Assembly (NCBI GenBank): GCA_964436765.1
Contig: CAYTEH010000005.1
Location: 1 to 62,883, forward strand
DNA length: 62,883 bases
Source of the DNA: CAYTEH01 sp964436765
GTDB lineage: Bacteria; Patescibacteriota; Gracilibacteria; Peribacterales; Peribacteraceae
Direction: 5' to 3'
Part shown: positions 15,144 through 23,235 of the stretch, in pieces
How the letters are laid out: each line of letters begins with the position of its first letter
How positions within the stretch are numbered: position 1 is the stretch's first letter
Translations under genes and position numbers: made by a program
The notes under the pieces: model-generated
The model's input: the letters and a program-made list of their open reading frames with translations, nothing else
Database searches by the model: none
What the model was told of the DNA's origin: nothing

Positions 15144-16465
15144 GGTCCGGGGGGGAGAAGATGGAAACGACGCAGATGGTCTTTCTCCTCCCATCCGTGG
15201 AACGGGTCCTGCGTCAACGCACCGTCGTAGTATGTCGTGTGCGTGGGCACGGCCCGGTAGGTGAGTATGCCGACGATGACCAAAGCAAGGAACGTGACGG
15301 CCGCGCAGACATGACGCAAGCGTCTGGAAACAGGCAGGCTCCATAACTGCTCTGCGGCCAGGATGAACACGAGCGGCAGGAGGGTCACGAAGAACCGGAA
15401 CTTCCACACCGGCCACGCAGCGCACAGAAGACCGTGGAACGTAAGAATGAGCAACAGCGGCCAGAGCCTCCGCAGCCGGTTGTTCGCGGACAGGGCGGAG
15501 AATGCAACGTCGATGAGCCCGAAGGCGAAGAGGAAGAACGCCATAGGCGCGATGACGAACAGCTTGCGGGCGACGTAGTACGTGTTGTTCGGTATCCAGA
15601 GCGTGACGATGGAGTGCAAGACCCCGAGCTTCTGATGGAGCGTGGTCTGCCCCAGCTGCTCCACGGGAATGTCGTATCCGGCTTTCCCGTAGACGTATCC
15701 CACGTTGTACGTATGGGGATAGAAAGCATTGCCCAGGACGAGGGCATTGCGAACGAGCCAGGGGGAAGCAATGCCGGCGGCTGCCGCGACGACGATCGCC
15801 GCGTGCGGCAGGATGCGACGCCATGGCCGCGTGTCCGCTGCGAAGAGCAGGATTGCCGCCGGGAGAAGGATCACTGCCTGGAACGTAAGAAGGTATGCGA
15901 CACCCGTGAGAAGACCAAGGACCAAGGACCGGAATACCGACGGCGGACGGAAAGCGACGAGAATCCAGAGAAGGTAGATGCAAGCCTGCCCGGTGTAGAG
16001 GGCGCCGTTGCCCGCGTAATCGATGAGTACATAAGAAGCTGCCACCCACGCGGCAGCCGCGAGTCCCGCCGCGCGATACGTGACCCTCGTCGCAACGAGG
16101 TAGCTGAGGTAGACGACAAGCATGCCAGCGACGAGCGAGAGAATCCGGAACGAGACGAACGCGCTCTCCACCCCCGGAGCCCCGCCCCGAAGCCGTGTCA
16201 CACCGAGGCCGAGAAGAGGCCACAGCGGCCCGTGAAGCTTCAGGACTTCGCCGGATCCGGGCCCGGGGAGAACGTACGCCGCGGGATCGGCTGCGGACGA
16301 GGGGAAGACGCGGAACGAGCCGTCCCGCTGGAGCGACGCCGAGACCGACGCGTCGGCGATGACGTCGCCGTGCATGAACCAGTTCCACTGCGTGGAGGCG
16401 AGACGCAGGACAAACCCGAACGCCAGAATGAGGACGAGTGCCTGTGAAACGCGATCAATACGCAT
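15140..16465 (-). CDS. GT-C family membrane glycosyltransferase (ArnT/PMT-like)
   Basis: A 441-aa polytopic membrane protein with about ten hydrophobic segments. The first extracytoplasmic loop carries HGDVIADAS, an acidic motif in the position of the GT-C DD/ED site. GT-C enzymes use lipid-linked sugar donors on the outer face of the membrane. The ATG at 16465 is preferred over an in-frame TTG six bases earlier. It lies 9 bases after the epimerase stop, so the pair is probably co-transcribed, and its own stop overlaps the small membrane ORF as ATGA. Donor and acceptor are unknown. Confidence 0.7.
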   Translation of the reverse strand: MRIDRVSQALVLILAFGFVLRLASTQWNWFMHGDVIADASVSASLQRDGSFRVFPSSAADPAAYVLPGPGSGEVLKLHGPLWPLLGLGVTRLRGGAPGVESAFVSFRILSLVAGMLVVYLSYLVATRVTYRAAGLAAAAWVAASYVLIDYAGNGALYTGQACIYLLWILVAFRPPSVFRSLVLGLLTGVAYLLTFQAVILLPAAILLFAADTRPWRRILPHAAIVVAAAAGIASPWLVRNALVLGNAFYPHTYNVGYVYGKAGYDIPVEQLGQTTLHQKLGVLHSIVTLWIPNNTYYVARKLFVIAPMAFFLFAFGLIDVAFSALSANNRLRRLWPLLLILTFHGLLCAAWPVWKFRFFVTLLPLVFILAAEQLWSLPVSRRLRHVCAAVTFLALVIVGILTYRAVPTHTTYYDGALTQDPFHGWEEKDHLRRFHLLPPGP

Positions 16466-16474
16466 GGTCAATGT

Positions 16475-17383
16475 TCAGGTGTGTGCCGCGTACCACTCGA
16501 CCGCGCTCCGGAGCCCGCTCTCAAAATCGAAGGCAGGCTCGTACCCGAGCAGGGTCCGTGCCTTGGTCAAGTCGGCCCGGTAGCGCGTCACCTCCCCCAC
16601 ACGCGGCTTGCCGATAGTGATGCCCGAGGTGGAGCCAGTGAGCGACTTGATACGCTCGGCGCAGTGCACGAGCGACGTCTCTGTGCCGGAGGCGATATTG
16701 ATGGTCTCCCCCTCCGCCGCGTCGAAGCGGTCAATGGCGAGCATGATGCCGTTCACGGTGTCGTCTATATACGTGAAATCGAGCGACTTCTCCTCGCCGA
16801 ATACGGTCAGGGATTCGTTCCGGCGCGCCTTGCGGATGAAGAGGGGTACGACCCTGTCGGAATCGTCGTAGCGGCCGTAGACATTGGAGAACCGGAGAAT
16901 GATGCCCGGGAGGCCGTAGCACCGCCGGTACGCATGCATGAGTGCCTCGCCCGTGAACTTACTCGCCGTGTAAGGACTTTCGCAATGCTCGATGCGTGCC
17001 ATGTCCTCCGCGTATGCGCTGGCTTCGATGTTGCCGTAGCATTCACGCGACGAGGCAAATATAAAACGCGGATTACCGTTCTTTCTGGCCCATTCGACCA
17101 TGTTGAACACCGTGAGTATATTCTCGTGTGCGCGCGCGGGATCGGCAACAAGATCATACACACGGGCGTTCGCAGCCAGGTGCACGACGACGCCGACGTC
17201 CCCCGGGATCTGTTCCATGTCCGCGGACGAGAGCAGATCCGCTGCCACGGTAACGCCGTCAACCTTGTCGTTCCAGGCGTTCGCCTTCCGGTCCGTGCCG
17301 ACGACCTCCTCCCCCCGCGCCAGAAGCATCTCGCAGAGCCGTGTGCCGATGGTGCCCGACGAACCCGTGACCAGGATTTTCAT
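16475..17383 (-). CDS. NAD-dependent sugar epimerase/dehydratase
   Basis: A 302-aa extended short-chain dehydrogenase. It has the nucleotide-binding loop GSSGTIGTRL at residues 7-16, ASSRECYG for the catalytic serine, and YTASK for the Tyr/Lys pair. Such enzymes act on nucleotide sugars (epimerase, dehydratase or reductase); sequence alone does not fix which. CATACT (17395-17390, minus strand) ends 6 bases before the ATG, so the start MKILVTGSSG is chosen over a longer frame. It is followed after 9 bases by the GT-C transferase. Confidence 0.8.
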   Translation of the reverse strand: MKILVTGSSGTIGTRLCEMLLARGEEVVGTDRKANAWNDKVDGVTVAADLLSSADMEQIPGDVGVVVHLAANARVYDLVADPARAHENILTVFNMVEWARKNGNPRFIFASSRECYGNIEASAYAEDMARIEHCESPYTASKFTGEALMHAYRRCYGLPGIILRFSNVYGRYDDSDRVVPLFIRKARRNESLTVFGEEKSLDFTYIDDTVNGIMLAIDRFDAAEGETINIASGTETSLVHCAERIKSLTGSTSGITIGKPRVGEVTRYRADLTKARTLLGYEPAFDFESGLRSAVEWYAAHT

Positions 17384-17438
17384 GATGACAGTATGGGGAA
17401 GAGAAGACGATAAAGACAACTGATTGTCCGGCACCGTC

Positions 17439-18893
17439 TCATTTCTTGTTGGGCACGAAGCCCTGCTCGAAGTATTCCCGCTCCTTGGCGACCTCGTCCA
17501 CATCCCGACGCCTGCCGTCGAGGACGCTCTGCGCGGCCAGGATGCCCATCTCGAGCGAATGGTCTTGATTGGTGTAGCGGAATCGGCCGGGCCTGCCGAC
17601 GGCGTAGAAATTTTCGAAACTGTCCAGCCAGCCGAGAATCGTCCTGAGGCGCTCCGCGTACCGCAGGTCGTAGAGCGGATAGACGTGCGTCCGGCGGAAG
17701 AGATGTGTGCCCGTCACATCCTTGCGCTCGAGGAGCTGAAGACGCTCCAGGACATCCATGGTACGGGCGAAGAGCTCGTCCTTGGACGCATTCCAGATCT
17801 GATCCCCCTCGAAGCAGAAGAACTCGATGAAGAGGGACGTGTGGCCTGGCGGGCACATGTCCGCACTGAAGTTCTTCATCTCGGAGATACGTCCAAATGG
17901 AATCTCCTTGTCCGGGAAATACACCCAGTTGTCCGGCGTGACCTGTTCGCGCCGAATGGTCAGAAACAGGTAGACCTGCGCGCGAAACCGGAGACTTCGG
18001 GCCGCTTCCCGCACCTCCGGAGGCGGAGGCGGGTCGAAGAGCTCGAGCATCCTCGTGACAGGGACAGAGGAGATGACGTGCTCCGCGCGAAGCGTTTCCA
18101 TGTTCCCGTCCGGCCTGCGCACGTCGATCTCGGTCACGCGGAGTCCGTCTCGCCGGACGGCAACCGGCTCCGAAGAAACCTGCACCTCATTTCCTTTCTC
18201 CTCAATGCGCTTCCGGATCGCGTCGTAGATCAGCCCGGATCCTTTTGACGGATAATAGAAGGAATCGACGAGCGACTTGGGACCGCTGTTACTCCCGACC
18301 ACCATGCGCTTGAGCGCCGACCAGAGACTGAGCCCTCCAATGCGCTGATTGGCCCAGTCGATACTGATGTCGCGGCACGGGATGCCCCAGATCTTCTCCG
18401 TATAATTCAGCATGTTGAACTCCGCAAGCGTCCGACCGAACCGGGAAAGGGCGTAATCCTCGAAGGAACGGAGCGGACGAGGCGCGAAGAACCGCCGGAC
18501 TCGTTCCCACGCGTAGTCTGCAAGCATCCAACACGCCCGCCACATACCGATCTGCGACAGGACGTTGCGAAACCGGATGGGATAGAAGTAGAACTTCCCG
18601 TCCACGTAAAAGCGCGTAAGCCGCGGCACCTTCCTCCAATCCTCTCCCAAGAGATCGCCAATGAGGTCGTAGAGATAGCGGTTCTTGCTGTAAAACCGAT
18701 GCGGCCCGATATCGGTGCGATACAGGCCCTCGGGCTGGCTGAACTCAAGCGTCTTGGCGAGTCCGCCGACCTCGGGCGATTTCTCGACAATCGTCACCCG
18801 TTTGCCGGCACGCGCGAGCTCCAGCGCTGCAGCCATGCCGGCAGGCCCGGCACCCAGTATGAGTGCATCCGGAGAAGCAGATGTGCTGTTCAT
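17439..18893 (-). CDS. FAD-dependent amine-oxidase-like oxidoreductase
   Basis: A 484-aa flavoprotein. The N-terminal dinucleotide fold GAGPAGMAAALELARAGKRV is at about residue 12, then VEKSPEVGGLAKT and the family block TDIGPHRFYSKN. This group (PF01593-like, related to protoporphyrinogen oxidase and UDP-galactopyranose mutase) is common in polysaccharide clusters, where it is thought to act on a sugar or lipid carrier. The reaction is not established. TACTCT (18906-18901, minus strand) ends 7 bases before the ATG. It is divergent from the DUF5989 gene, with 59 bases between the two starts. Confidence 0.75.
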   Translation of the reverse strand: MNSTSASPDALILGAGPAGMAAALELARAGKRVTIVEKSPEVGGLAKTLEFSQPEGLYRTDIGPHRFYSKNRYLYDLIGDLLGEDWRKVPRLTRFYVDGKFYFYPIRFRNVLSQIGMWRACWMLADYAWERVRRFFAPRPLRSFEDYALSRFGRTLAEFNMLNYTEKIWGIPCRDISIDWANQRIGGLSLWSALKRMVVGSNSGPKSLVDSFYYPSKGSGLIYDAIRKRIEEKGNEVQVSSEPVAVRRDGLRVTEIDVRRPDGNMETLRAEHVISSVPVTRMLELFDPPPPPEVREAARSLRFRAQVYLFLTIRREQVTPDNWVYFPDKEIPFGRISEMKNFSADMCPPGHTSLFIEFFCFEGDQIWNASKDELFARTMDVLERLQLLERKDVTGTHLFRRTHVYPLYDLRYAERLRTILGWLDSFENFYAVGRPGRFRYTNQDHSLEMGILAAQSVLDGRRRDVDEVAKEREYFEQGFVPNKK

Positions 18894-18938
18894 TGCTGTT
18901 AGAGTAGCGCATTGCTTCCCAAGAGGACCAGCCGCATC

Positions 18939-18944
18939 TATACT
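18939..18944 (+). promoter_or_regulatory. -10 element of DUF5989 / SxtJ / carbamoyltransferase cassette
   Basis: TATACT ends 8 bases before the ATG at 18953. It is the likely main promoter of the three-gene cassette. No Shine-Dalgarno precedes the start. Confidence 0.55.
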
Positions 18945-18952
18945 CCGCCGGC

Positions 18953-19111
18953 ATGGGCAAACTCTCGATTTTCGGCGAACTGTGGTCATTCATGCGCATA
19001 CGCAAGAAGTGGTGGCTCCTGCCCATCCTCCTGCTGATCGCACTCTTCGGGTTCCTCTTAGTGTTCGCGCAGACCTCCCCACTCGCGCCATTCATCTATA
19101 CGCTGATTTAG
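18953..19111 (+). CDS. DUF5989 family small membrane protein
   Basis: A 52-aa protein: an amphipathic N-terminus (GKLSIFGELWSFMRIRKKWW), one strongly hydrophobic helix (residues 22-41), then QTSPLAPFIYTLI. The whole length matches the DUF5989 family, known from genome context with SxtJ-like proteins and NodU/CmcH carbamoyltransferases. Both partners follow here (19210 and 19440). The role is unproven; a membrane accessory to a carbamoylated surface glycan is inferred. It is too short for most ORF callers, but the start is supported by a TATACT -10 eight bases upstream. Confidence 0.85.
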   Translation: MGKLSIFGELWSFMRIRKKWWLLPILLLIALFGFLLVFAQTSPLAPFIYTLI

Positions 19112-19200
19112 AGTATTGGAGTACCAGAATATTGGAATACTGGAGCAAGGCATGTAACGAGCCATACTTCCATTCCTAATATTCTCCTATTCTATTACTC
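19112..19200. repeat. Imperfect inverted word repeat between DUF5989 and SxtJ-like genes
   Basis: The left arm repeats words such as TATTGGAGTA and AATATTGGAATA; the right arm is pyrimidine-rich and roughly its reverse complement (CATTCCTAATATTC, CTATTACTC). Transcribed, it could fold into a long imperfect hairpin. The left arm starts immediately after the DUF5989 stop codon. The right arm runs into the TACTCT -10-like element (19196-19201) of the next gene. Confidence 0.6.
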
Positions 19201-19209
19201 TACTACTCC

Positions 19210-19440
19210 ATGCGTTTGCCTCCTCCTCTCTCGTGGCTCTGGGAAGGCTGGAAGATGTTCAGCCACGCGTTCGGCCGCGTGATGAGCTTCATCATCCTCA
19301 CAATCCTCTGGATCGTGGGCTTCGGCACGTACGGCATTGTGATGAAAGTCATGCGGCTCTTCCGTAGCGAGGTGGCGACAGACTCGTACTGGGTCGATCT
19401 TGAGCCGATGAAGGAAGACAGTCTCGTGCACCAATTTTAA
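19210..19440 (+). CDS. SxtJ-like membrane protein (short form)
   Basis: A 76-aa protein with a Trp-rich N-terminus (SWLWEGWKMF), one or two membrane segments from about residue 18 to 45, and a cytoplasmic tail holding SYWV. These match the C-terminal half of SxtJ-family proteins, which usually run to about 130 aa, so this looks like a shortened form. It lies between DUF5989 and a carbamoyltransferase, the known conserved neighbourhood. TACTCT ends 8 bases before the ATG. Its TAA overlaps the next ATG (TAATG), so translation of the carbamoyltransferase is probably coupled. The cellular role is unknown; no saxitoxin genes are present. Confidence 0.65.
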   Translation: MRLPPPLSWLWEGWKMFSHAFGRVMSFIILTILWIVGFGTYGIVMKVMRLFRSEVATDSYWVDLEPMKEDSLVHQF

Positions 19441-21200
19441 TGAGCAAGCCCGTCTACATCCTCGGCCTTTCCTGCTACTACCACGACAGTGCCGCGTGCC
19501 TGGTGAAGGACGGCGAGATCGTCTTCGCGGCGCACGAGGAGCGTTACACCCGCAAGAAGCACGACGAATCGTTCCCGACGCACGCGGTGGAGCACGCGTT
19601 GAAGTACGCGGGCATCACGGTGGCGGACCTCTCGGCCGTGGGCTTCTACGAGAAGCCGTTCATGAAGTTCTTCGACCGCATCCTGCAGACGGCATTCAAG
19701 GTGTGGCCGCGGGGCTTCATCACCTATCATCGCGCGATGCAGGAATGGATGATGAAGAAATTGTGGATTCCTCAGAACATCGAAAAGGAGCTGAAATACA
19801 AGGGGCCCATTCTCTACACCACGCACCACGAATCGCACGCCGCATCCGCGTATTTCCCATCCGGGTTCGACGACGCCGCCGTCGTGACCGTCGATGGCGT
19901 CGGCGAGTGGTCCACGGCGACCATCGGGCACGGAAAGGGCAGCACGATGCAGATGCTCAAGGAGATCCGCTTCCCCGATTCGCTGGGACTCCTCTACTCC
20001 GCTATCACCTACTACCTGGGCTTCAAGGTGAACAGCGCCGAGTACAAAGTGATGGGTCTGGCTCCGTACGGCGAACCGAAGTACATAACGGAGATGCGCG
20101 AACTGATCGACCTGAAAGAGGACGGCAGCTTCCGGCTGAACATGGAGTATTTCAAGTATGAATACGGACAGACGATGACCGGGCGCCGGATCGAAAAGCT
20201 CTTCGGGCAGCCGACCCGTACGCCCGAGAGTCCCCTCACCCAGTTCCACAAAGACGTCGCCAGGAGCCTGCAGGAACTCACCGATGAGGCGATGCTGAAG
20301 ATCGCAGCCCAGGCAAAGAAGCTCACGGGCAGCAAGAACCTGTGCCTCGCGGGCGGCGTTGCCCTCAACTGCGTGGCCAACGGCAAGATCCTGCGCTCGG
20401 GAATGTTCGAGCAGATCTTCATCCAGCCCGCCGCCGGCGATGCGGGAGGTGCATTGGGGGTGGCACTCGCGATCTGGCACAAGCACTTCAAGGGGGCGCG
20501 GACGAAGAGGATGGAGCATGCCTACCTCGGCAACGAATACTCGGATCTTGAGATCCGCAATTTCCTCGACGGCCAGGGCATCCCCTACGAGCGGCTCGAT
20601 GACCTTCAGCTGATCGATCGTGTTTCCTCGCTCCTCGAGGGCACCAACGTGATCGGCTGGTTCCAGGGACGCATGGAGTACGGCCCCCGGTCGCTCGGGA
20701 ACCGCTCCATCATCGCCGACGCGCGGAACCGAGAGAACTGGCAGAAGGTGAACCTGAAAATCAAATTCCGCGAGAGCTTCCGGCCCTTCGCGCCCACAGT
20801 GCTGGAGGACAAAGTCTCGGAGTGGTTCGACCTCGACCGTGAGTCGCCCTACATGCTGCTCGTGGCCGACACGCGCGAGGACAGGCGCAGTCAGATCCCG
20901 GCGGTGACGCACGTGGACGGCAGCGCGCGCATCCAGACGATCCGGCGCGACCAGAACCCGAAATACTATGATTTGATCAGCGCCTTCGAAAAGAAGACGG
21001 GCTGCCCCGTCATCATCAACACCAGCTTCAACGTCCGCGGCGAACCCATCGTGGAAAGCCCGAAAGACGCTCTCAATTGCTTCCTGCACACGCACATGGA
21101 TTACCTGGTGCTGGGGAACTGTCTGGTCGAGAAGACGAAGATGCCGGAGAAGATCCGCAAAAATACAGAAGCATACTTACGACAGTTTGCGCTCGATTAG
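19440..21200 (+). CDS. Carbamoyltransferase (NodU/CmcH/TobZ family)
   Basis: A 586-aa two-domain enzyme that transfers a carbamoyl group from carbamoyl phosphate (through carbamoyl-AMP) to a hydroxyl of a sugar or similar acceptor. The N-terminal Kae1-like domain shows SCYYHDSAACLV near residue 10, EERYTRKKHD and the metal-binding HHESHAAS near residue 130, with VTVDGVGEW after it. The C-terminal domain has EYGPRSLGNRSI near residue 413 and INTSFNVRGEPIV near residue 520. Length and motifs are complete. The acceptor is probably a glycan made by this locus (inference). The last six codons are duplicated downstream in a tandem repeat. Confidence 0.9.
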   Translation: MSKPVYILGLSCYYHDSAACLVKDGEIVFAAHEERYTRKKHDESFPTHAVEHALKYAGITVADLSAVGFYEKPFMKFFDRILQTAFKVWPRGFITYHRAMQEWMMKKLWIPQNIEKELKYKGPILYTTHHESHAASAYFPSGFDDAAVVTVDGVGEWSTATIGHGKGSTMQMLKEIRFPDSLGLLYSAITYYLGFKVNSAEYKVMGLAPYGEPKYITEMRELIDLKEDGSFRLNMEYFKYEYGQTMTGRRIEKLFGQPTRTPESPLTQFHKDVARSLQELTDEAMLKIAAQAKKLTGSKNLCLAGGVALNCVANGKILRSGMFEQIFIQPAAGDAGGALGVALAIWHKHFKGARTKRMEHAYLGNEYSDLEIRNFLDGQGIPYERLDDLQLIDRVSSLLEGTNVIGWFQGRMEYGPRSLGNRSIIADARNRENWQKVNLKIKFRESFRPFAPTVLEDKVSEWFDLDRESPYMLLVADTREDRRSQIPAVTHVDGSARIQTIRRDQNPKYYDLISAFEKKTGCPVIINTSFNVRGEPIVESPKDALNCFLHTHMDYLVLGNCLVEKTKMPEKIRKNTEAYLRQFALD

Positions 21201-21344
21201 CAGGTGTCATCCTGAGTAGCTCTCGCGTAGCGAGAGCGTATCGAAGGATGAAACAATTCGCGCTCGATTAATAGATGTCATCCTGAGTAGTCCGTCGCGG
21301 AGCGGCAGACGTATCGAAGGATGAAGTAGTTTGCGTTAGATTGA
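21183..21344 (+). repeat. Tandem 71-73 bp repeat covering the carbamoyltransferase stop codon
   Basis: The segment TTTGCGCTCGATTAG, which encodes the last residues and stop of the carbamoyltransferase, recurs as TTCGCGCTCGATTAA at about 21257 and as TTTGCGTTAGATTGA at about 21330. Between copies sits a palindromic unit that begins GTCATCCTGAGTAG and ends CGTATCGAAGGATGA; its inner arms differ (CTCTCGC/GCGAGAG in the first, GTCCG-type in the second). The result is two hairpin units and three copies of the gene end. Confidence 0.8.
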
Positions 21345-21375
21345 AAAATCGAGCTAAAAGCGGTATACTGCCCTG

Positions 21376-21804
21376 ATGACTCTCAGGGAAACACTCGAAG
21401 CGAAACTCCAAGCCTACGCCGATAAAGAGGCGGCGTGGGTGGTGCAGGTACCCCGCTCCATCGCGGACAAGGTAAACGCCGAAGCCGCCGCGCTGCTTGG
21501 ACGCCTGAATCAGGGACAACCGACTGCCGATATCGGCGGAGCTCTTCGCGCGCTCGAGCAGAAGCTTATGGAAGGCCGTCTCGGGAAAGACAAAGCCCGC
21601 ATCGCAATGGCCCAAAGCCTGATGGGGAAAACGGTGCGTCGCAGGTCGAACATGGAAATACTTGGAAAAGGATGCGGCGTATCGAAAGACGGGAAGCTTA
21701 TCGTCGAGAAACCGGACGGCAAAAAGCAGACCGGACTGAATCCATGGTATCTGGAAGAGGTGCCCGAGAATGAAATACAAACGGACGAAGCTACTCGAGC
21801 TTAA
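21376..21804 (+). CDS. Conserved hypothetical protein
   Basis: A 142-aa protein of unknown family. It is helical and charged, with AWVVQVPRSIADKVNAEAA near residues 20-38 and a basic C-terminal half (TVRRRSNMEILGKG). There is no signal peptide or membrane segment. TATACT at 21364-21369 ends exactly 6 bases before the ATG, which supports it as a real, leaderless gene. Its 3' end overlaps the convergent ORF6N gene by 14 bases. It lies at the left end of an accessory stretch unlike the glycan genes around it. Confidence 0.6.
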   Translation: MTLRETLEAKLQAYADKEAAWVVQVPRSIADKVNAEAAALLGRLNQGQPTADIGGALRALEQKLMEGRLGKDKARIAMAQSLMGKTVRRRSNMEILGKGCGVSKDGKLIVEKPDGKKQTGLNPWYLEEVPENEIQTDEATRA

Positions 21805-22306
21805 ACCCGATCTTCCGGTCATTCTCAGGTACTTCCGGTGTGATGAGCTGGCGTATTGCCTCGAAGACTGCCTGGAATTGCTGATCGTACTTCTGCTCCA
21901 TCTCATGCAGCTTCCGTTCGATCTCAGCATGGGAAATAAGCCACTTCCGAAGCTGTACGAATGCCCGCATGATCGCGATATTCACCTGTATGGCGCGGGC
22001 GCTGTGAAGAACCGAGGAAAGCATCGCGACTCCCTGCTCCGTAAATGCGTACGCATTGTAACGTCTTCCTCCGCGATTCTCGTTTGAGGTCACAAATTGT
22101 GACCTCAAAAAATGCTCCATTTCAGTCCTTGTGAGCTGAAAAACGAAGTCCGACGGAAAACGTGCATTGTTCCGGCGCACGGCTTGGTTGAGCGATTTGA
22201 CAGTGACTCCATAGAGCTCCGCCAGGTCCCTATCAAGTATCACCTTCTGCCCCCGCAGAAGCAGAATTTTTTCACCGATACGCTCCAATGAAATAAGGGT
22301 GGTCAT
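21791..22306 (-). CDS. ORF6N domain-containing DNA-binding protein
   Basis: A 171-aa protein with an N-terminal ORF6N domain: SLERIGEKILLLRGQKVILD, LAELYGVTVKSLNQAVRRN, then FTEQGVAMLSSVLHS near residue 90. This fold is related to KilA-N/Bro-N domains of phage and plasmid regulators and is common in mobile or accessory DNA. The C-terminal third is a coiled-coil-like helix (EIERKLHEMEQKYDQQF). TATGGT (22318-22313, minus strand) ends 6 bases before the ATG. DNA binding is inferred from the family; the target is unknown. Confidence 0.85.
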   Translation of the reverse strand: MTTLISLERIGEKILLLRGQKVILDRDLAELYGVTVKSLNQAVRRNNARFPSDFVFQLTRTEMEHFLRSQFVTSNENRGGRRYNAYAFTEQGVAMLSSVLHSARAIQVNIAIMRAFVQLRKWLISHAEIERKLHEMEQKYDQQFQAVFEAIRQLITPEVPENDRKIGFKLE

Positions 22307-22440
22307 AGACCTACCATACTGACCCCGAAAACACGCAAAAGAGCATCATGCATCGAAAAATCGACCGACCTTCGTATTCTGGCTCCAGGAAGACCTCAAG
22401 GACGTTCTGCCTGCAAAAAGAACACTATGGTTTTTTTGTC

Positions 22441-23130
22441 TCAGGCGCCGCCATCCTCCTCTTTCTTTTTTTTCAGAATGTCGATGTACAGCTTCAGCAT
22501 ACGCTGGATACGTTCGGGCGAGTGATCTTCCTTGCGCAAGATTGCCCGATACCTGAAAAGCCGGTACAGCTCGATCTGCCCCCGAATCGTCAGCCCCCCT
22601 TCTTTCTTCTCCCAATTTTCCTTGTACCACTCGATCATCAAGCGCCAGTCCTCGTCATCCAGTTTCTGTTTGGCAACGACAAAAGCCTGCGCATCCAGCG
22701 CAGTGTTCCATGCATCCGCCCTGATATTCGGCAGGATGCCCATGATTTTTTTGCGCCAGTAGCCACCCATCGCCTCAATTTCTTTTTGTATCAGTTCCTG
22801 CGGCAACTCCGATACATAGATCGATACCGGAGGGACATCCAATCGCAGGACATCGCGGAGCATTGCGCGCAAGATGAGAATCACCTGATGGCGTCTCACG
22901 TTCAACGGATCGGCGTCGGAGCCGGAGTTTCTCGGACGCGCTAGGACCTCACCATCCGGGCCGATCTTGAACGACAATGAATGAAAATAACGGCCCAGAT
23001 ACTCTTCGAGCAGCTTGCAGATAAAAAGATGATCCCCGAAATGCCATTCCTCGCCGAATCCCTGCCCGGCTCCCGGGATGGGAAGATAGGCACCCTCGAT
23101 CGGCCGTTCATTCGATTCCTTGCGTTCCAC
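22441..23130 (-). CDS. Hypothetical protein
   Basis: A 229-aa protein with no family I recognise. It has a Trp/Tyr-rich N-terminal third (IPGAGQGFGEEWHFGDHLF), a middle helix (HQVILILRAMLRDVL) and a very charged Lys/Glu C-terminus. There is no membrane segment. A longer frame starts at 23181, but CATAAT (23143-23138, minus strand) lies 7 bases before a GTG at 23130, so the GTG is preferred. Base composition around its promoter is AT-rich compared with the glycan genes. It belongs with the ORF6N gene to a likely accessory insertion. Confidence 0.6.
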   Translation of the reverse strand: MERKESNERPIEGAYLPIPGAGQGFGEEWHFGDHLFICKLLEEYLGRYFHSLSFKIGPDGEVLARPRNSGSDADPLNVRRHQVILILRAMLRDVLRLDVPPVSIYVSELPQELIQKEIEAMGGYWRKKIMGILPNIRADAWNTALDAQAFVVAKQKLDDEDWRLMIEWYKENWEKKEGGLTIRGQIELYRLFRYRAILRKEDHSPERIQRMLKLYIDILKKKKEEDGGA

Positions 23131-23235
23131 TATATATATTATGCAATAAATGCTTAATTTGAGCAATTTATCGTGATGCACGCGGCAAAAACGCCGTCTA
23201 TGTTTTGCAGTCCCCGGGCGTTACAGTTTCTTCCG

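Noticed and set aside
19437..21095. A 552-codon open frame on the minus strand
   Set aside because: Antisense to the carbamoyltransferase, whose motifs are complete.
18953..21200. Saxitoxin-type biosynthesis suggested by the SxtJ-like gene
   Set aside because: SxtJ-like proteins occur widely with DUF5989 and carbamoyltransferases; no other toxin genes are present.
21791..22306. Prophage or transposon marked by the ORF6N gene
   Set aside because: No integrase, transposase, terminal repeats or structural phage genes were found nearby; only an accessory stretch can be claimed.
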